The notes under the pieces are model-generated. The model worked only from the letters and a program-made list of their open reading frames with translations. It did not search any database and was not told the DNA's origin. This document shows, in pieces, positions 29,725-39,791 of a stretch of 64,000 nucleotides of DNA. A program made the position numbers and the translations under genes. The DNA comes from Escherichia coli DSM 30083 = JCM 1649 = ATCC 11775 (lineage in GTDB: Bacteria; Pseudomonadota; Gammaproteobacteria; Enterobacterales; Enterobacteriaceae), in contig NZ_CP033092.2 in the NCBI RefSeq assembly GCF_003697165.2, forward strand, positions 1,302,001-1,366,000. The letters run 5' to 3'. Numbering within the stretch: position 1 is the stretch's first letter; each line of letters opens with the position of its first letter.

Positions 29725-30915
29725 TCACAGCACCTTATGCGGGCCAAAGCATTCGTAATGAATGTTTTCCTGTTTCACGCCCAGATCCACTAACTGTTTC
29801 GCGGCAAACTGCATGAAGCCAACCGGGCCGCAGAGATAGAACTGCATTGTCGGATCGCTGAACGCACCTTCCAGTTTGCTCAAATCCATCAGACCTTCGC
29901 TATCAAACTGACCTTTAGCGCGATCGGCTTCATTCGGCTGACGATACCAGGTGTGTGCGGTAAAGCGTGGCAGTGATTGACCCAGTTCCTTAACTTCATC
30001 GGCAAAGGCGTGAACATCGCCATTTTCTGCCGCATGGAACCAGTTCACTTGTGCTGTGTGGCCTGCTTTTGCCAGCGTGTCGAGCATTGCCAGCATTGGC
30101 GTTTGACCGACACCGGCAGAGATTAACGTCACTGGTGTGTCATCTGCGACAGCCATAAAGAAATCACCTGCCGGAGCGACCAGTTTCACGACATCGCCAA
30201 CATTGGCGTGATTGTGCAGCCAGTTGGATACCTGCCCACCCTCTTCGCGTTTCACCGCAATACGATAGCCTTTGCCATCCGGTTTGCGAGTCAAAGAGTA
30301 CTGACGAATTTCCTGATGCGGGAAACCTTCCGGCTTCAGCCAGACGCCGAGATATTGCCCCGGACGGTATTCTGCCACTGCGCCACCGTCGACCGGCTCC
30401 AGTTCGAAGCTGGTGATAAGTGCGCTGCGTGGTGTTTTAGCCACAATGCGGAAATCGCGAGTACCTTCCCAACCACCGGCTTTGCTGGCGTTTTCGTTAT
30501 AGATTTCCGCCTCGCGATTGATAAATACATTAGCCAGGACGCCATAGGCTTTACCCCACGCGTCCAGCACTTCCTGCCCCGGGCTGAACATTTCGTCCAG
30601 CGTTGCCAACAGGTGTTCACCGACGATGTTGTACTGTTCCGGTTTGATCTGGAAACTGGTGTGCTTCTGCGCGATTTTTTCTACCGCTGGCAGCAGCGCA
30701 GGCAGGTTTTCAATATTGCTGGCGTAGGCGGCAATAGCGTTAAACAGGGCTTCACGTTGATCGCCATTACGCTGGTTACTCATGTTAAAAATTTCTTTGA
30801 GTTCTGGGTTATGAGTAAACATACGGTCGTAGAAATGGGCGGTTAACTTTGGTCCCGTTTCCACCAGTAAAGGGATGGTGGCTTTTACTGTAGCGATGGT
30901 TTGAGCGTCAAGCAT
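29725..30915 (-). CDS. hmp: Flavohemoglobin, nitric oxide dioxygenase
   Basis: This 396-residue cytoplasmic enzyme converts nitric oxide and oxygen to nitrate. The N-terminal globin domain (1-138) has the distal Tyr29 and proximal His85 (IAQKHTSF). It is followed by an FAD domain (RQYSLTRKPDG) and an NAD domain (ISAGVGQTPMLAML, YLCGPVGFM). Length equals K-12 Hmp. An NsrR-type operator sits in its promoter, fitting induction by nitric oxide. It is divergent from glyA. Confidence 0.97.
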   Translation of the reverse strand: MLDAQTIATVKATIPLLVETGPKLTAHFYDRMFTHNPELKEIFNMSNQRNGDQREALFNAIAAYASNIENLPALLPAVEKIAQKHTSFQIKPEQYNIVGEHLLATLDEMFSPGQEVLDAWGKAYGVLANVFINREAEIYNENASKAGGWEGTRDFRIVAKTPRSALITSFELEPVDGGAVAEYRPGQYLGVWLKPEGFPHQEIRQYSLTRKPDGKGYRIAVKREEGGQVSNWLHNHANVGDVVKLVAPAGDFFMAVADDTPVTLISAGVGQTPMLAMLDTLAKAGHTAQVNWFHAAENGDVHAFADEVKELGQSLPRFTAHTWYRQPNEADRAKGQFDSEGLMDLSKLEGAFSDPTMQFYLCGPVGFMQFAAKQLVDLGVKQENIHYECFGPHKVL

Positions 30916-30942
30916 ATGGTCTTCCTTTTTTTTGCATCTTAA

Positions 30943-30965
30943 TTGATGTATCTCAAATGCATCTT
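30943..30965 (-). promoter_or_regulatory. NsrR-type operator of hmp
   Basis: The partial palindrome TTGATGTATCTCAAATGCATCTT (shown in pieces: GATGTAT, CAAA, ATGCATC) resembles the NsrR consensus of paired AAGATGCATTT half sites. It lies 28-50 bp upstream of the hmp start, where NsrR represses until nitrosylated. Confidence 0.75.
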
Positions 30966-31109
30966 ATAAAAAATAGCCCTGCAATGTAAATGGTTCTTTG
31001 GTGTTTTTCAGAAAGAATGTGATGAAGTGAAAAATTTGCATCACAAACCTGAAAAGAAATCCGTTTCCGGTTGCAAGCTCTTTATTCTCCAAAGCCTTGC
31101 GTAGCCTGA

Positions 31110-31125
31110 AGGTAATCGTTTGCGT
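31110..31125. promoter_or_regulatory. PurR box in the glyA promoter
   Basis: On the minus strand ACGCAAACGATTACCT differs at two positions from the PurR consensus. PurR is known to repress glyA in E. coli, which supplies one-carbon units for purines. A possible MetR half-site region (GTGAAAAATTTG) is at about 31027-31038. Confidence 0.7.
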
Positions 31126-31243
31126 AAATTCCTTTGTCAAGACCTGTTATCGCACAATGATTCGGTTATACTGTTCGCCGTTGTCCAACAGGACCGCCTA
31201 TAAAGGCCAAAAATTTTATTGTTAGCTGAGTCAGGAGATGCGG

Positions 31244-32497
31244 ATGTTAAAGCGTGAAATGAACATTGCCGATTATGATGCCGAACTGTGGCAGGCTATG
31301 GAGCAGGAAAAAGTACGTCAGGAAGAGCACATCGAACTGATCGCCTCCGAAAACTACACCAGCCCGCGCGTAATGCAGGCGCAGGGTTCTCAGCTGACCA
31401 ACAAATATGCTGAAGGTTATCCGGGCAAACGCTACTACGGCGGTTGCGAGTATGTTGATATCGTTGAACAACTGGCGATCGATCGTGCGAAAGAACTGTT
31501 CGGCGCTGACTACGCTAACGTCCAGCCGCACTCCGGCTCCCAGGCTAACTTTGCGGTCTACACCGCGTTGCTGGAACCAGGCGATACCGTTCTGGGTATG
31601 AATCTGGCGCATGGCGGTCACCTGACTCACGGTTCTCCGGTTAACTTCTCCGGTAAACTGTACAACATCGTTCCTTACGGTATCGATGCTACCGGTCATA
31701 TCGACTACGCCGATCTGGAAAAACAAGCCAAAGAACACAAACCGAAAATGATTATCGGTGGCTTCTCTGCATATTCCGGCGTGGTGGACTGGGCGAAAAT
31801 GCGTGAAATCGCTGACAGCATCGGTGCTTACCTGTTCGTTGATATGGCGCACGTTGCGGGCCTGGTTGCCGCTGGTGTCTACCCTAACCCGGTTCCTCAT
31901 GCTCACGTTGTTACTACCACCACTCACAAAACCCTGGCGGGTCCGCGCGGCGGCCTGATCCTGGCGAAAGGTGGTAGCGAAGAGCTGTACAAAAAACTGA
32001 ACTCTGCCGTTTTCCCTGGTGGTCAGGGCGGTCCGTTGATGCACGTAATCGCCGGTAAAGCGGTTGCTCTGAAAGAAGCAATGGAACCTGAGTTCAAAAC
32101 TTACCAGCAGCAGGTCGCGAAAAACGCCAAAGCGATGGTAGAAGTGTTCCTCGAACGTGGCTACAAAGTGGTTTCTGGTGGTACTGATAACCACCTGTTC
32201 CTGGTTGATCTGGTTGATAAAAACCTGACCGGTAAAGAAGCAGACGCCGCTCTGGGCCGTGCTAACATCACCGTGAACAAAAACAGCGTACCGAACGATC
32301 CGAAGAGCCCGTTTGTGACTTCCGGTATTCGTGTAGGTACTCCGGCGATTACCCGTCGTGGCTTTAAAGAAGCCGAAGCGAAAGAACTGGCTGGCTGGAT
32401 GTGTGACGTGCTGGACAGCATCAATGATGAAGCCGTTATCGAGCGCATCAAAGGTAAAGTTCTCGACATCTGCGCACGTTACCCGGTTTACGCATAA
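31244..32497 (+). CDS. glyA: Serine hydroxymethyltransferase
   Basis: This 417-residue PLP enzyme converts serine and tetrahydrofolate to glycine and methylene-tetrahydrofolate, the main one-carbon source. The PLP lysine (Lys229) is in [20 protein letters not shown] at 31233-31237 fixes the start at ATG 31244 rather than 31238. Strongly biased codon use (CTG, GGT, AAA) suits a highly expressed gene. PurR control is indicated upstream. Confidence 0.97.
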
Positions 32498-32517
32498 GCG
32501 AAACGGTTAATCTGTTG

Positions 32518-32546
32518 AAAAAAGGCTTCCTTCGGGAAGCCTTTCT
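32518..32546. terminator. Bidirectional terminator between glyA and yphH
   Basis: AAAGGCTTCC-TTCG-GGAAGCCTTT (32521-32544) is a stable UUCG hairpin with A-rich and T-rich flanks, able to stop both glyA and the convergent yphH. Confidence 0.9.
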
Positions 32547-32560
32547 ACGTTATCGCGCCA

Positions 32561-33754
32561 TCAAATCTGCCGTAACTGCGCCTCAACATACAAATAGCCA
32601 ATTCCCAGTACCTGTTGTGCGCGGCTTAATTGCCCAAAGCCAATCTGTGTCGCTTTCACGCTCGGTCCTTCGTCGCGGTCGAACGGGTTAAATCCCGTCT
32701 GGCGAATAATGGTATTAAGCCAGTTCTCACCAAAGGCACAACTGCGACCGTACAACCAAATCTGATTAATATTGAGGATGTTGAGGAAGTTATACAGACT
32801 CAAACCAATGGCGTTGGCACTGTGGTCAACCCAACTGGTGATCCACGGTTCTCCACTCTGCCAGGCAGCGATTAACTGCGCGGTAGTCAATTTTTCAGGA
32901 TCAAGCTGAGTATTAACCGGTTGTGATTTTAGCCATACCCGCGCCTGTTTTTTTAATGCGCTTAACGAGGCGACGGTTTCCAGGCAGCCATAACGCCCGC
33001 AGTCGCAGACGACGCCATCCGGATTAACGATGGTGTGACCAATCTGTCCACTGCCATACAAACTGCCGCGATAAATTTGCTCGTTAATCACGAACGACGA
33101 GCCAATGCCGTAATCAACGTTGATTACGCAGAAATCACGCACTTGTGAATTATTTTGCCATTTCTCCGCCAGCGCCAGCATCACGCAGTCATTATCGACC
33201 ATTACCCGAATGCCCAGCTTCTCTTCCAGCAGGTACTTCACCTCAATCGGTGTTGCCCACGGCGCTTGCGGCATGGTTTGCGACACGCCGGTCACTGGAT
33301 CAACCTGACCGTGGATTGCCAGAGCCAGATTGATGGTGCGGTCCGGCCACAATTTACGGTGGCGATGCCAGCATTTTTCGATTTCGGACAGCAGCGCCTG
33401 CGGCGTCGGTGCATCAATCTGTAAATACTCAAATTCGCCTTTCGGACTTAAACAGGCATTAGCGACCTGACACTCAATGCTGGTGGGCGTCACGTTCAGG
33501 CACAGCGTCCAGTCTCCTTCCGGCGCAATCAGCCATGTACCGCTACTATGCCCGCGCGTCTGGCTTTCATCGTCGATATTCACCACCCGTTTTTCGCTTT
33601 CCAGTTCCTGCAAAATATTACTGACCGCCGGAATCGAAATTTGCGCCAGCCGGGCCAGCGTTGATTTATTGGCGCGCTTTTGCCGGTACAGCAGTTCCAG
33701 AATCACGCATTTGTTATGGTGGCGAATCTGTTGATTGTTAATGCAGGCTCTCAT
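32561..33754 (-). CDS. yphH: ROK-family transcriptional regulator YphH
   Basis: This 397-residue NagC/Mlc-like protein has an N-terminal winged helix-turn-helix (about residues 10-70, SKSTLARLAQ-like NKSTLARLAQISIPAVSNILQELE) and a C-terminal ROK sugar-kinase-like domain. The latter shows INVDYGIGSSFVINEQIYRGSLYGSGQIGH and the zinc motif CDCGRYGCLE. It is divergent from the yphG-B sugar locus and likely represses it; the inducing sugar is unknown. An inverted repeat starting five bases upstream of its start codon is a candidate operator. Confidence 0.88.
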   Translation of the reverse strand: MRACINNQQIRHHNKCVILELLYRQKRANKSTLARLAQISIPAVSNILQELESEKRVVNIDDESQTRGHSSGTWLIAPEGDWTLCLNVTPTSIECQVANACLSPKGEFEYLQIDAPTPQALLSEIEKCWHRHRKLWPDRTINLALAIHGQVDPVTGVSQTMPQAPWATPIEVKYLLEEKLGIRVMVDNDCVMLALAEKWQNNSQVRDFCVINVDYGIGSSFVINEQIYRGSLYGSGQIGHTIVNPDGVVCDCGRYGCLETVASLSALKKQARVWLKSQPVNTQLDPEKLTTAQLIAAWQSGEPWITSWVDHSANAIGLSLYNFLNILNINQIWLYGRSCAFGENWLNTIIRQTGFNPFDRDEGPSVKATQIGFGQLSRAQQVLGIGYLYVEAQLRQI

Positions 33755-33758
33755 CTTT

Positions 33759-33775
33759 ACTAAACCTTGTTTAGT
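33759..33775. promoter_or_regulatory. Candidate YphH operator
   Basis: ACTAAAC-CTT-GTTTAGT is a perfect 7-3-7 inverted repeat in the yphH/yphG divergent gap, five bases from the yphH start codon. Inference: an autoregulatory ROK-protein site. Confidence 0.5.
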
Positions 33776-33871
33776 TAATTGCGTGATTATTCCGCGAAAA
33801 CATTGCCAGATTGTTCAATACACTGCCACAAATCTTTTAATTCAGTATGTCTTGTTAATATTGAGGGCACC

Positions 33872-36800
33872 ATGACTCCAGTAAAAGTGTGGCAAGAGCG
33901 CGTTGAGATCCCGACCTATGAAACCGGGCCGCAGGATATACATCCCATGTTCCTGGAAAATCGCGTTTATCAGGGATCGTCCGGCGCGGTTTATCCCTAC
34001 GGCGTGACCGATACGCTGAGCGAGCAGAAAACCCTGAAATCCTGGCAGGCGGTGTGGCTGGAAAACGACTACATCAAAGTGATGATCCTGCCGGAACTGG
34101 GCGGTCGGGTGCATCGCGCGTGGGATAAAGTGAAACAGCGCGATTTTGTTTATCACAATGAAGTCATTAAACCGGCGCTGGTGGGACTGCTGGGGCCGTG
34201 GATCTCCGGCGGGATTGAGTTTAACTGGCCGCAACACCATCGCCCGACCACCTTTATGCCCGTTGATTTCACCCTCGAAGCCCATGACGACGGCGCACAG
34301 ACGGTGTGGGTCGGCGAAACGGAGCCGATGCACGGTTTACAGGTGATGACAGGTTTCACCCTGCGCCCTGACCGGGCGGCGCTGGAAATCGCCAGTCGCG
34401 TCTATAACGGCAACGCCACGCCGCGTCATTTCTTGTGGTGGGCCAACCCGGCAGTGAAAGGGGGTGAAGGGCATCAGAGCGTTTTCCCACCGGATGTGAC
34501 TGCGGTGTTTGATCACGGTAAACGGGCCGTCTCCGCTTTCCCCATCGCCACCGGCACTTACTACAAAGTGGACTACTCCGCCGGAGTGGACATTTCTCGC
34601 TATAAAAATGTGCCCGTTCCAACCTCATATATGGCTGAAAAATCACAGTACGATTTTGTTGGCGCGTGGTGTCACGATGAAGATGGTGGTTTGCTACACG
34701 TTGCCAACCACCATATTGCGCCAGGTAAAAAACAGTGGAGCTGGGGACACAGTGAATTTGGCCAGGCGTGGGATAAGAGCCTGACTGACAATAACGGCCC
34801 GTATATCGAACTGATGACCGGTATTTTTGCCGATAACCAGCCTGATTTTACCTGGCTTGATGCTTACGAGGAGAAGCGTTTCGAGCAGTATTTCCTGCCT
34901 TATCATTCTCTGGGCATGGTGCAAAATGCCTCCCGCGATGCGGTGATAAAACTCCAGCGTAGTGAGCGGGGGATTGAGTGGGGGCTGTATGCCATCTCTC
35001 CGTTGAACGGATACCGCCTGGCGATCCGCGAAATCGGCAAATGCAACGCGTTGCTCGATGATGCCGTGGCCCTGACACCAGCGACCGCCATCCAGGGCGT
35101 GTTGCACGGTATCAATCCTGAAAGGCTGACCATTGAGCTCTCCGATGCCGACGGCAATATTGTACTGAGTTATCATGAACATCAGTCGCAAGCGTTGCCG
35201 TTGCCGGACGTCGCCAAAGCGCCACTGGCAGCACAAGACATTACCAGTACAGATGAAGCCTGGTTTATCGGTCAACATCTGGAGCAATATCATCACGCGA
35301 GCCGTTCACCGTTCGATTACTACCTGCGCGGCGTGGCGCTGGATCCGCTGGATTATCGCTGTAACCTGGCGCTGGCGATGCTGGAATATAACCGTGCCGA
35401 TTTCCCGCAAGCGGTGGCGTATGCCACTCAGGCGCTGAAACGCGCACATGCGCTGAACAAAAATCCGCAGTGCGGACAGGCGAGTTTGATTCGCGCCAGT
35501 GCTTACGAACGTCAGGGGCAATATCAACAAGCCGAAGAGGATTTCTGGCGTGCGGTCTGGAGCGGCAACAGTAAAGCAGGCGGCTATTATGGTCTGGCAC
35601 GGCTGGCGGCGCGTAATGGTAACTTTGACGCTGGTCTGGATTTTTGCCAACAAAGTCTTCGCGCCTGCCCAACCAATCAGGAAGTGCTTTGCCTGCATAA
35701 CCTGCTACTGGTGTTAAGTGGTCGTCAGGACAACGCGCGTTTGCAGCGCGAGAAACTGCTGCGTGATTATCCGCTGAACGCTACTCTGTGGTGGCTGAAC
35801 TGGTTCGATGGTCGTAGCGAATCTGCCCTCGTACAGTGGCGAGGTCTTTGTCAGGGACGCGACGTTAACGCCCTGATGACCGCCGGGCAACTGATTAACT
35901 GGGGCATGCCCGCCCTGGCGGCAGATATGCTGAACGCACTGGACTGTCAGCGCACGCTACCGCTTTACCTGCAAGCCAGTTTGCTACCAAAAGCTGAACG
36001 CGGAGAACTGGTCGTAAAAGCTATTGATGCCTTCCCGCAGTTTGTCCGTTTCCCGAATACGCTGGAAGAAGTGGCGGCGCTGGAGAGTATCGAAGAGTGC
36101 TGGTTTGCCCGGCATTTACTGGCCTGCTTCTACTACAACAAGCGTAGCTACGGTAAAGCCATTGCCTTATGGCAGCGTTGCGTAGAGATGTCGCCGGAGT
36201 TTGCCGACGGCTGGCGCGGGTTGGCGATCCATGCGTGGAATAAGCAGCACGATTATGAGCTGGCCGCGCGTTATCTTGATAATGCTTATCAGCTTGCGCC
36301 GCAGGATGCACGTCTGCTTTTCGAACGGGATTTGCTGGATAAGTTAAGCGGTGTCACACCGGAGAAACGACTGGCGCGTCTGGAAAATAATCTGGAAATT
36401 GCGCTGAAACGCGACGACATGACCGCAGAACTGCTCAATTTGTGGCATCTCACTGGTCAGGCAGACAAAGCGGCGGACATTCTCGCCACGCGCAAATTCC
36501 ACCCGTGGGAAGGTGGGGAAGGGAAGGTCACCAGCCAGTTTATCCTCAACCAGTTATTACGCGCCTGGCAGCATCTTGATGCCAGAGAGCCGCAGCAGGC
36601 CAGCGAACTGCTTCATGCCGCGCTGCATTATCCGGAGAATTTAAGCGAAGGCCGTTTACCGGGGCAAACTGACAACGACATCTGGTTCTGGCAGGCAGTA
36701 TGCGCCAACGCGCAGGGCGATGAAACTGAAGCGATGCGTTGTTTACGTCTGGCGGCGACCGGCGATCGCACCATTAACATCCACAGTTATTACAACGATC

Positions 36801-37153
36801 AGCCGGTTGATTATCTCTTCTGGCAAGGAATGGCGCTGCGACTGCTGGGCGAACAACACACCGCACAGCAACTGTTTAGTGAAATGAAACAGTGGGCGAA
36901 AGAGATGGCGAAAACCAGTATCGAAGCGGATTTCTTTGCCGTCTCGCAGCCTGACTTGTTGTCGCTGTATAGCGATTTACAACAGCAGCATAAAGAAAAA
37001 TGCCTGATGGTGGCGATGCTGGCGGCCGCGGGATTAGGGGAGGTTGCGCACTATGAATCTGCTCGCGCTGAATTGATGGCGATTAATCCAGCCTGGCCGA
37101 AAGCGGCATTATTCACCACCGTGATGCCTTTTATTTTTAGCTACGTTCACTAA
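33872..37153 (+). CDS. yphG: YphG, large DUF5107/TPR protein of unknown function
   Basis: This 1093-residue protein has an N-terminal DUF5107 domain (about residues 15-330), built like a carbohydrate mutarotase or beta-sandwich (VMILPELGGRVHRAWDKVKQRDF). A helical TPR-rich region follows (about 440-1090; for example NLALAMLEYNRADFPQAVAYATQAL and GYYGLARLAARNGNFDAGLDF). No signal peptide is visible. Start ATG 33872 has GAGGGC upstream. It leads the yphGFEDCB operon, so a role in handling the imported carbohydrate is plausible, but no reaction is known to me. Confidence 0.85.
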   Translation: MTPVKVWQERVEIPTYETGPQDIHPMFLENRVYQGSSGAVYPYGVTDTLSEQKTLKSWQAVWLENDYIKVMILPELGGRVHRAWDKVKQRDFVYHNEVIKPALVGLLGPWISGGIEFNWPQHHRPTTFMPVDFTLEAHDDGAQTVWVGETEPMHGLQVMTGFTLRPDRAALEIASRVYNGNATPRHFLWWANPAVKGGEGHQSVFPPDVTAVFDHGKRAVSAFPIATGTYYKVDYSAGVDISRYKNVPVPTSYMAEKSQYDFVGAWCHDEDGGLLHVANHHIAPGKKQWSWGHSEFGQAWDKSLTDNNGPYIELMTGIFADNQPDFTWLDAYEEKRFEQYFLPYHSLGMVQNASRDAVIKLQRSERGIEWGLYAISPLNGYRLAIREIGKCNALLDDAVALTPATAIQGVLHGINPERLTIELSDADGNIVLSYHEHQSQALPLPDVAKAPLAAQDITSTDEAWFIGQHLEQYHHASRSPFDYYLRGVALDPLDYRCNLALAMLEYNRADFPQAVAYATQALKRAHALNKNPQCGQASLIRASAYERQGQYQQAEEDFWRAVWSGNSKAGGYYGLARLAARNGNFDAGLDFCQQSLRACPTNQEVLCLHNLLLVLSGRQDNARLQREKLLRDYPLNATLWWLNWFDGRSESALVQWRGLCQGRDVNALMTAGQLINWGMPALAADMLNALDCQRTLPLYLQASLLPKAERGELVVKAIDAFPQFVRFPNTLEEVAALESIEECWFARHLLACFYYNKRSYGKAIALWQRCVEMSPEFADGWRGLAIHAWNKQHDYELAARYLDNAYQLAPQDARLLFERDLLDKLSGVTPEKRLARLENNLEIALKRDDMTAELLNLWHLTGQADKAADILATRKFHPWEGGEGKVTSQFILNQLLRAWQHLDAREPQQASELLHAALHYPENLSEGRLPGQTDNDIWFWQAVCANAQGDETEAMRCLRLAATGDRTINIHSYYNDQPVDYLFWQGMALRLLGEQHTAQQLFSEMKQWAKEMAKTSIEADFFAVSQPDLLSLYSDLQQQHKEKCLMVAMLAAAGLGEVAHYESARAELMAINPAWPKAALFTTVMPFIFSYVH

Positions 37154-37174
37154 ACCCTATTAACTGTAATATTT

Positions 37175-37195
37175 GAGCGGCACGCGCTGCCGCTC
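37175..37195. other. Hairpin between yphG and yphF
   Basis: GAGCGGCA-CGCGC-TGCCGCTC is an 8-bp perfect stem without a T run, 21 bases after the yphG stop. It may stabilise mRNA ends and uncouple yphG from the transporter genes. Confidence 0.55.
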
Positions 37196-37249
37196 ACGCT
37201 CAAATAATTAAAATAAGCCGTTGTAAATAAAAACCCTACAGGAGGCACT

Positions 37250-38233
37250 ATGCCTAAAAAAATGACAAGAACCCGTAATTTATTATTAATGGCTACGCTA
37301 TTGGGTAGCGCACTATTTGCCAGGGCTTCTGATAAAGAAATGACTATTGGCGCAATATACCTTGATACCCAGGGATATTACGCCGGAGTGCGTCAGGGCG
37401 TTCAGGATGCGGCAAAAGATTCTTCAGTACAGGTACAATTAATTGAAACTAACGCTCAGGGCGATATTTCGAAAGAAAGTACCTTTGTTGATACCCTCGT
37501 GGAGCGTAATGTCGATGCCATTATTTTATCGGCAGTGTCTGAAAATGGCAGTAGCCGTACCGTTCGTCGCGCCAGTGAAGCGGGTATTCCGGTGATTTGC
37601 TACAACACCTGTATTAATCAAAAGGGTGTCGATAAATATGTCTCGGCATATCTGGTTGGTGACCCGCTGGAATTTGGTAAAAAACTGGGTAACGCAGCCG
37701 CCGATTATTTTATTGCCAACAAAATTGACCAGCCGAAAATTGCCGTCATCAATTGCGAAGCCTTTGAAGTTTGTGTGCAACGTCGTAAAGGGTTTGAAGA
37801 AGTATTAAAAACCCGCGTTCCCGGCGCGCAAATTGTCGCTAATCAGGAAGGGACTGTTTTAGATAAAGCGATTTCTGTCGGTGAAAAACTGATTATCTCC
37901 ACGCCGGATCTCAACGCCATTATGGGGGAATCGGGCGGAGCGACACTCGGCGCGGTAAAAGCGGTACGTAATCAAAATCAGGCCGGAAAAATTGCTGTTT
38001 TCGGTTCTGATATGACCACTGAAATTGCTCAGGAGCTGGAAAACAACCAGGTGCTGAAAGCGGTGGTGGATATTTCCGGTAAGAAAATGGGCAATGCTGT
38101 TTTCGCGCAAACATTGAAGGTTATCAATAAACAAGCCGACGGTGAAAAAGTGATTCAGGTGCCAATCGATCTCTATACCAAAACGGAAGACGGTAAACAG
38201 TGGCTGGCAACGCACGTTGATGGTCTGCCCTAA
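37250..38233 (+). CDS. yphF: YphF, periplasmic sugar-binding protein of ABC importer
   Basis: This 327-residue binding protein belongs to the ribose/galactose (PBP1) group. It has a signal peptide (LLLMATLLGSALFARA|SD) and the family pattern TIGAIYLDTQGYYAGVRQGVQDAA, ERNVDAIILSAVS, and GSDMTTEIAQEL. Strong AGGAGG precedes the ATG. It delivers a sugar or polyol to YphD/YphE; the ligand is not known. Two internal Cys pairs are present (CYNTC, CEAFEVC), unusual for the group. Confidence 0.88.
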   Translation: MPKKMTRTRNLLLMATLLGSALFARASDKEMTIGAIYLDTQGYYAGVRQGVQDAAKDSSVQVQLIETNAQGDISKESTFVDTLVERNVDAIILSAVSENGSSRTVRRASEAGIPVICYNTCINQKGVDKYVSAYLVGDPLEFGKKLGNAAADYFIANKIDQPKIAVINCEAFEVCVQRRKGFEEVLKTRVPGAQIVANQEGTVLDKAISVGEKLIISTPDLNAIMGESGGATLGAVKAVRNQNQAGKIAVFGSDMTTEIAQELENNQVLKAVVDISGKKMGNAVFAQTLKVINKQADGEKVIQVPIDLYTKTEDGKQWLATHVDGLP

Positions 38234-38255
38234 TCGCTGATTCGCAGAGGTCCCT

Positions 38256-39767
38256 ATGTTCACGGCAACAGAGGCAGTCCCGGTAGCAAAAGTGGTGGCA
38301 GGAAATAAGCGTTACCCCGGCGTCGTTGCGCTGGATAACGTTAACTTCACGCTCAATAAAGGCGAAGTTCGCGCGCTGTTAGGCAAAAACGGTGCGGGAA
38401 AATCGACCCTCATTCGAATGCTGACCGGTAGCGAACGTCCGGATAGCGGTGATATCTGGATTGGCGAGACGCGACTGGAAGGTGACGAAGCTACGCTGAC
38501 TCGCCGTGCCGCTGAACTGGGGGTTCGTGCGGTTTATCAGGAGTTAAGTCTGGTGGAAGGGCTGACAGTGGCGGAAAACCTCTGCCTCGGTCAGTGGCCC
38601 CGCCGCAACGGCATGATTGATTACCTGCAAATGGCGCAGGACGCCCAACGTTGCTTGCAGGCGTTGGGCGTTGACGTTAGTCCTGAACAACTTGTTTCAA
38701 CACTAAGCCCGGCGCAAAAGCAACTGGTGGAAATTGCGCGGGTGATGAAGGGCGAGCCGCGCGTGGTCATTCTTGATGAACCCACCAGCTCGCTTGCCAG
38801 TGCGGAAGTTGAACTGGTGATCAGCGCGGTGAAAAAGATGTCGGCACTGGGCGTGGCGGTGATTTATGTCAGCCACCGGATGGAAGAAATTCGCCGCATT
38901 GCCTCCTGTGCCACCGTTATGCGCGATGGTCAGGTGGCGGGCGATGTGATGCTCGAAAACACCTCTACGCATCATATTGTGTCGCTAATGCTCGGGCGCG
39001 ATCACGTTGATATTGCGCCGGTTGCCCCTCAGGAAATTATGGATCAAGCCGTGCTGGAAGTCCGTGCGTTACGCCATAAGCCCAAGCTGGAGGATATCAG
39101 TTTTACGCTACGTTGTGGCGAAGTGCTCGGCATTGCTGGTCTGCTGGGGGCAGGGCGCAGTGAATTGCTGAAGGCGATTGTTGGGCTGGAGACGTATGAA
39201 CAGGGCGAAATTGTTATCAACGGCGAGAAAATCACGCGCCCCGATTACGGCGACATGCTGAAACGCGGCATTGGCTATACGCCAGAAAACCGCAAAGAAG
39301 CGGGGATCATTCCCTGGTTGGGCGTTGACGAAAATACAGTGCTGACCAATCGGCAAAAAATCAGCGCCAACGGTGTGCTGCAATGGTCCACCATCCGCCG
39401 CCTGACCGAAGAGGTGATGCAGCGGATGACGGTCAAGGCCGCCAGTAGCGAAACGCCCATCGGCACGCTTTCTGGCGGCAATCAGCAAAAAGTGGTGATC
39501 GGTCGTTGGGTCTATGCCGCCAGCCAGATTTTGTTGCTCGACGAGCCAACGCGCGGCGTCGATATCGAAGCCAAACAGCAGATTTACCGTATTGTCCGCG
39601 AGCTGGCTGCCGAAGGAAAAAGCGTGGTGTTTATCTCCAGTGAAGTGGAGGAGTTACCGTTGGTGTGCGACCGCATTCTGTTGTTACAGCACGGTACGTT
39701 CTCGCAGGAGTTTCACTCTCCGGTCAATGTGGATGAGCTGATGTCCGCCATTCTGTCTGTGCACTGA
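38256..39767 (+). CDS. yphE: YphE, double-domain sugar ABC transporter ATPase
   Basis: This 503-residue fused ATPase is of the RbsA/AraG type. Domain 1 has Walker A GKNGAGKST, an LSPAQKQ-type signature (LSPAQKQLVEIAR) and Walker B VVILDEPTSS. Domain 2 has the degenerate Walker A GLLGAGRSELLKA usual for this class, signature LSGGNQQKVVIGRW and Walker B LLLDEPTRGVD. It powers the YphD permease. It starts 22 bp after yphF. Confidence 0.92.
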   Translation: MFTATEAVPVAKVVAGNKRYPGVVALDNVNFTLNKGEVRALLGKNGAGKSTLIRMLTGSERPDSGDIWIGETRLEGDEATLTRRAAELGVRAVYQELSLVEGLTVAENLCLGQWPRRNGMIDYLQMAQDAQRCLQALGVDVSPEQLVSTLSPAQKQLVEIARVMKGEPRVVILDEPTSSLASAEVELVISAVKKMSALGVAVIYVSHRMEEIRRIASCATVMRDGQVAGDVMLENTSTHHIVSLMLGRDHVDIAPVAPQEIMDQAVLEVRALRHKPKLEDISFTLRCGEVLGIAGLLGAGRSELLKAIVGLETYEQGEIVINGEKITRPDYGDMLKRGIGYTPENRKEAGIIPWLGVDENTVLTNRQKISANGVLQWSTIRRLTEEVMQRMTVKAASSETPIGTLSGGNQQKVVIGRWVYAASQILLLDEPTRGVDIEAKQQIYRIVRELAAEGKSVVFISSEVEELPLVCDRILLLQHGTFSQEFHSPVNVDELMSAILSVH

Positions 39768-39791
39768 TGAATTTTACCGAGGAACCTGAAG

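Noticed and set aside
31247..32194. Minus-strand open frame of 315 codons opposite glyA
   Set aside because: It mirrors the codon-biased glyA gene; highly expressed genes often leave open antisense frames. No family resemblance.
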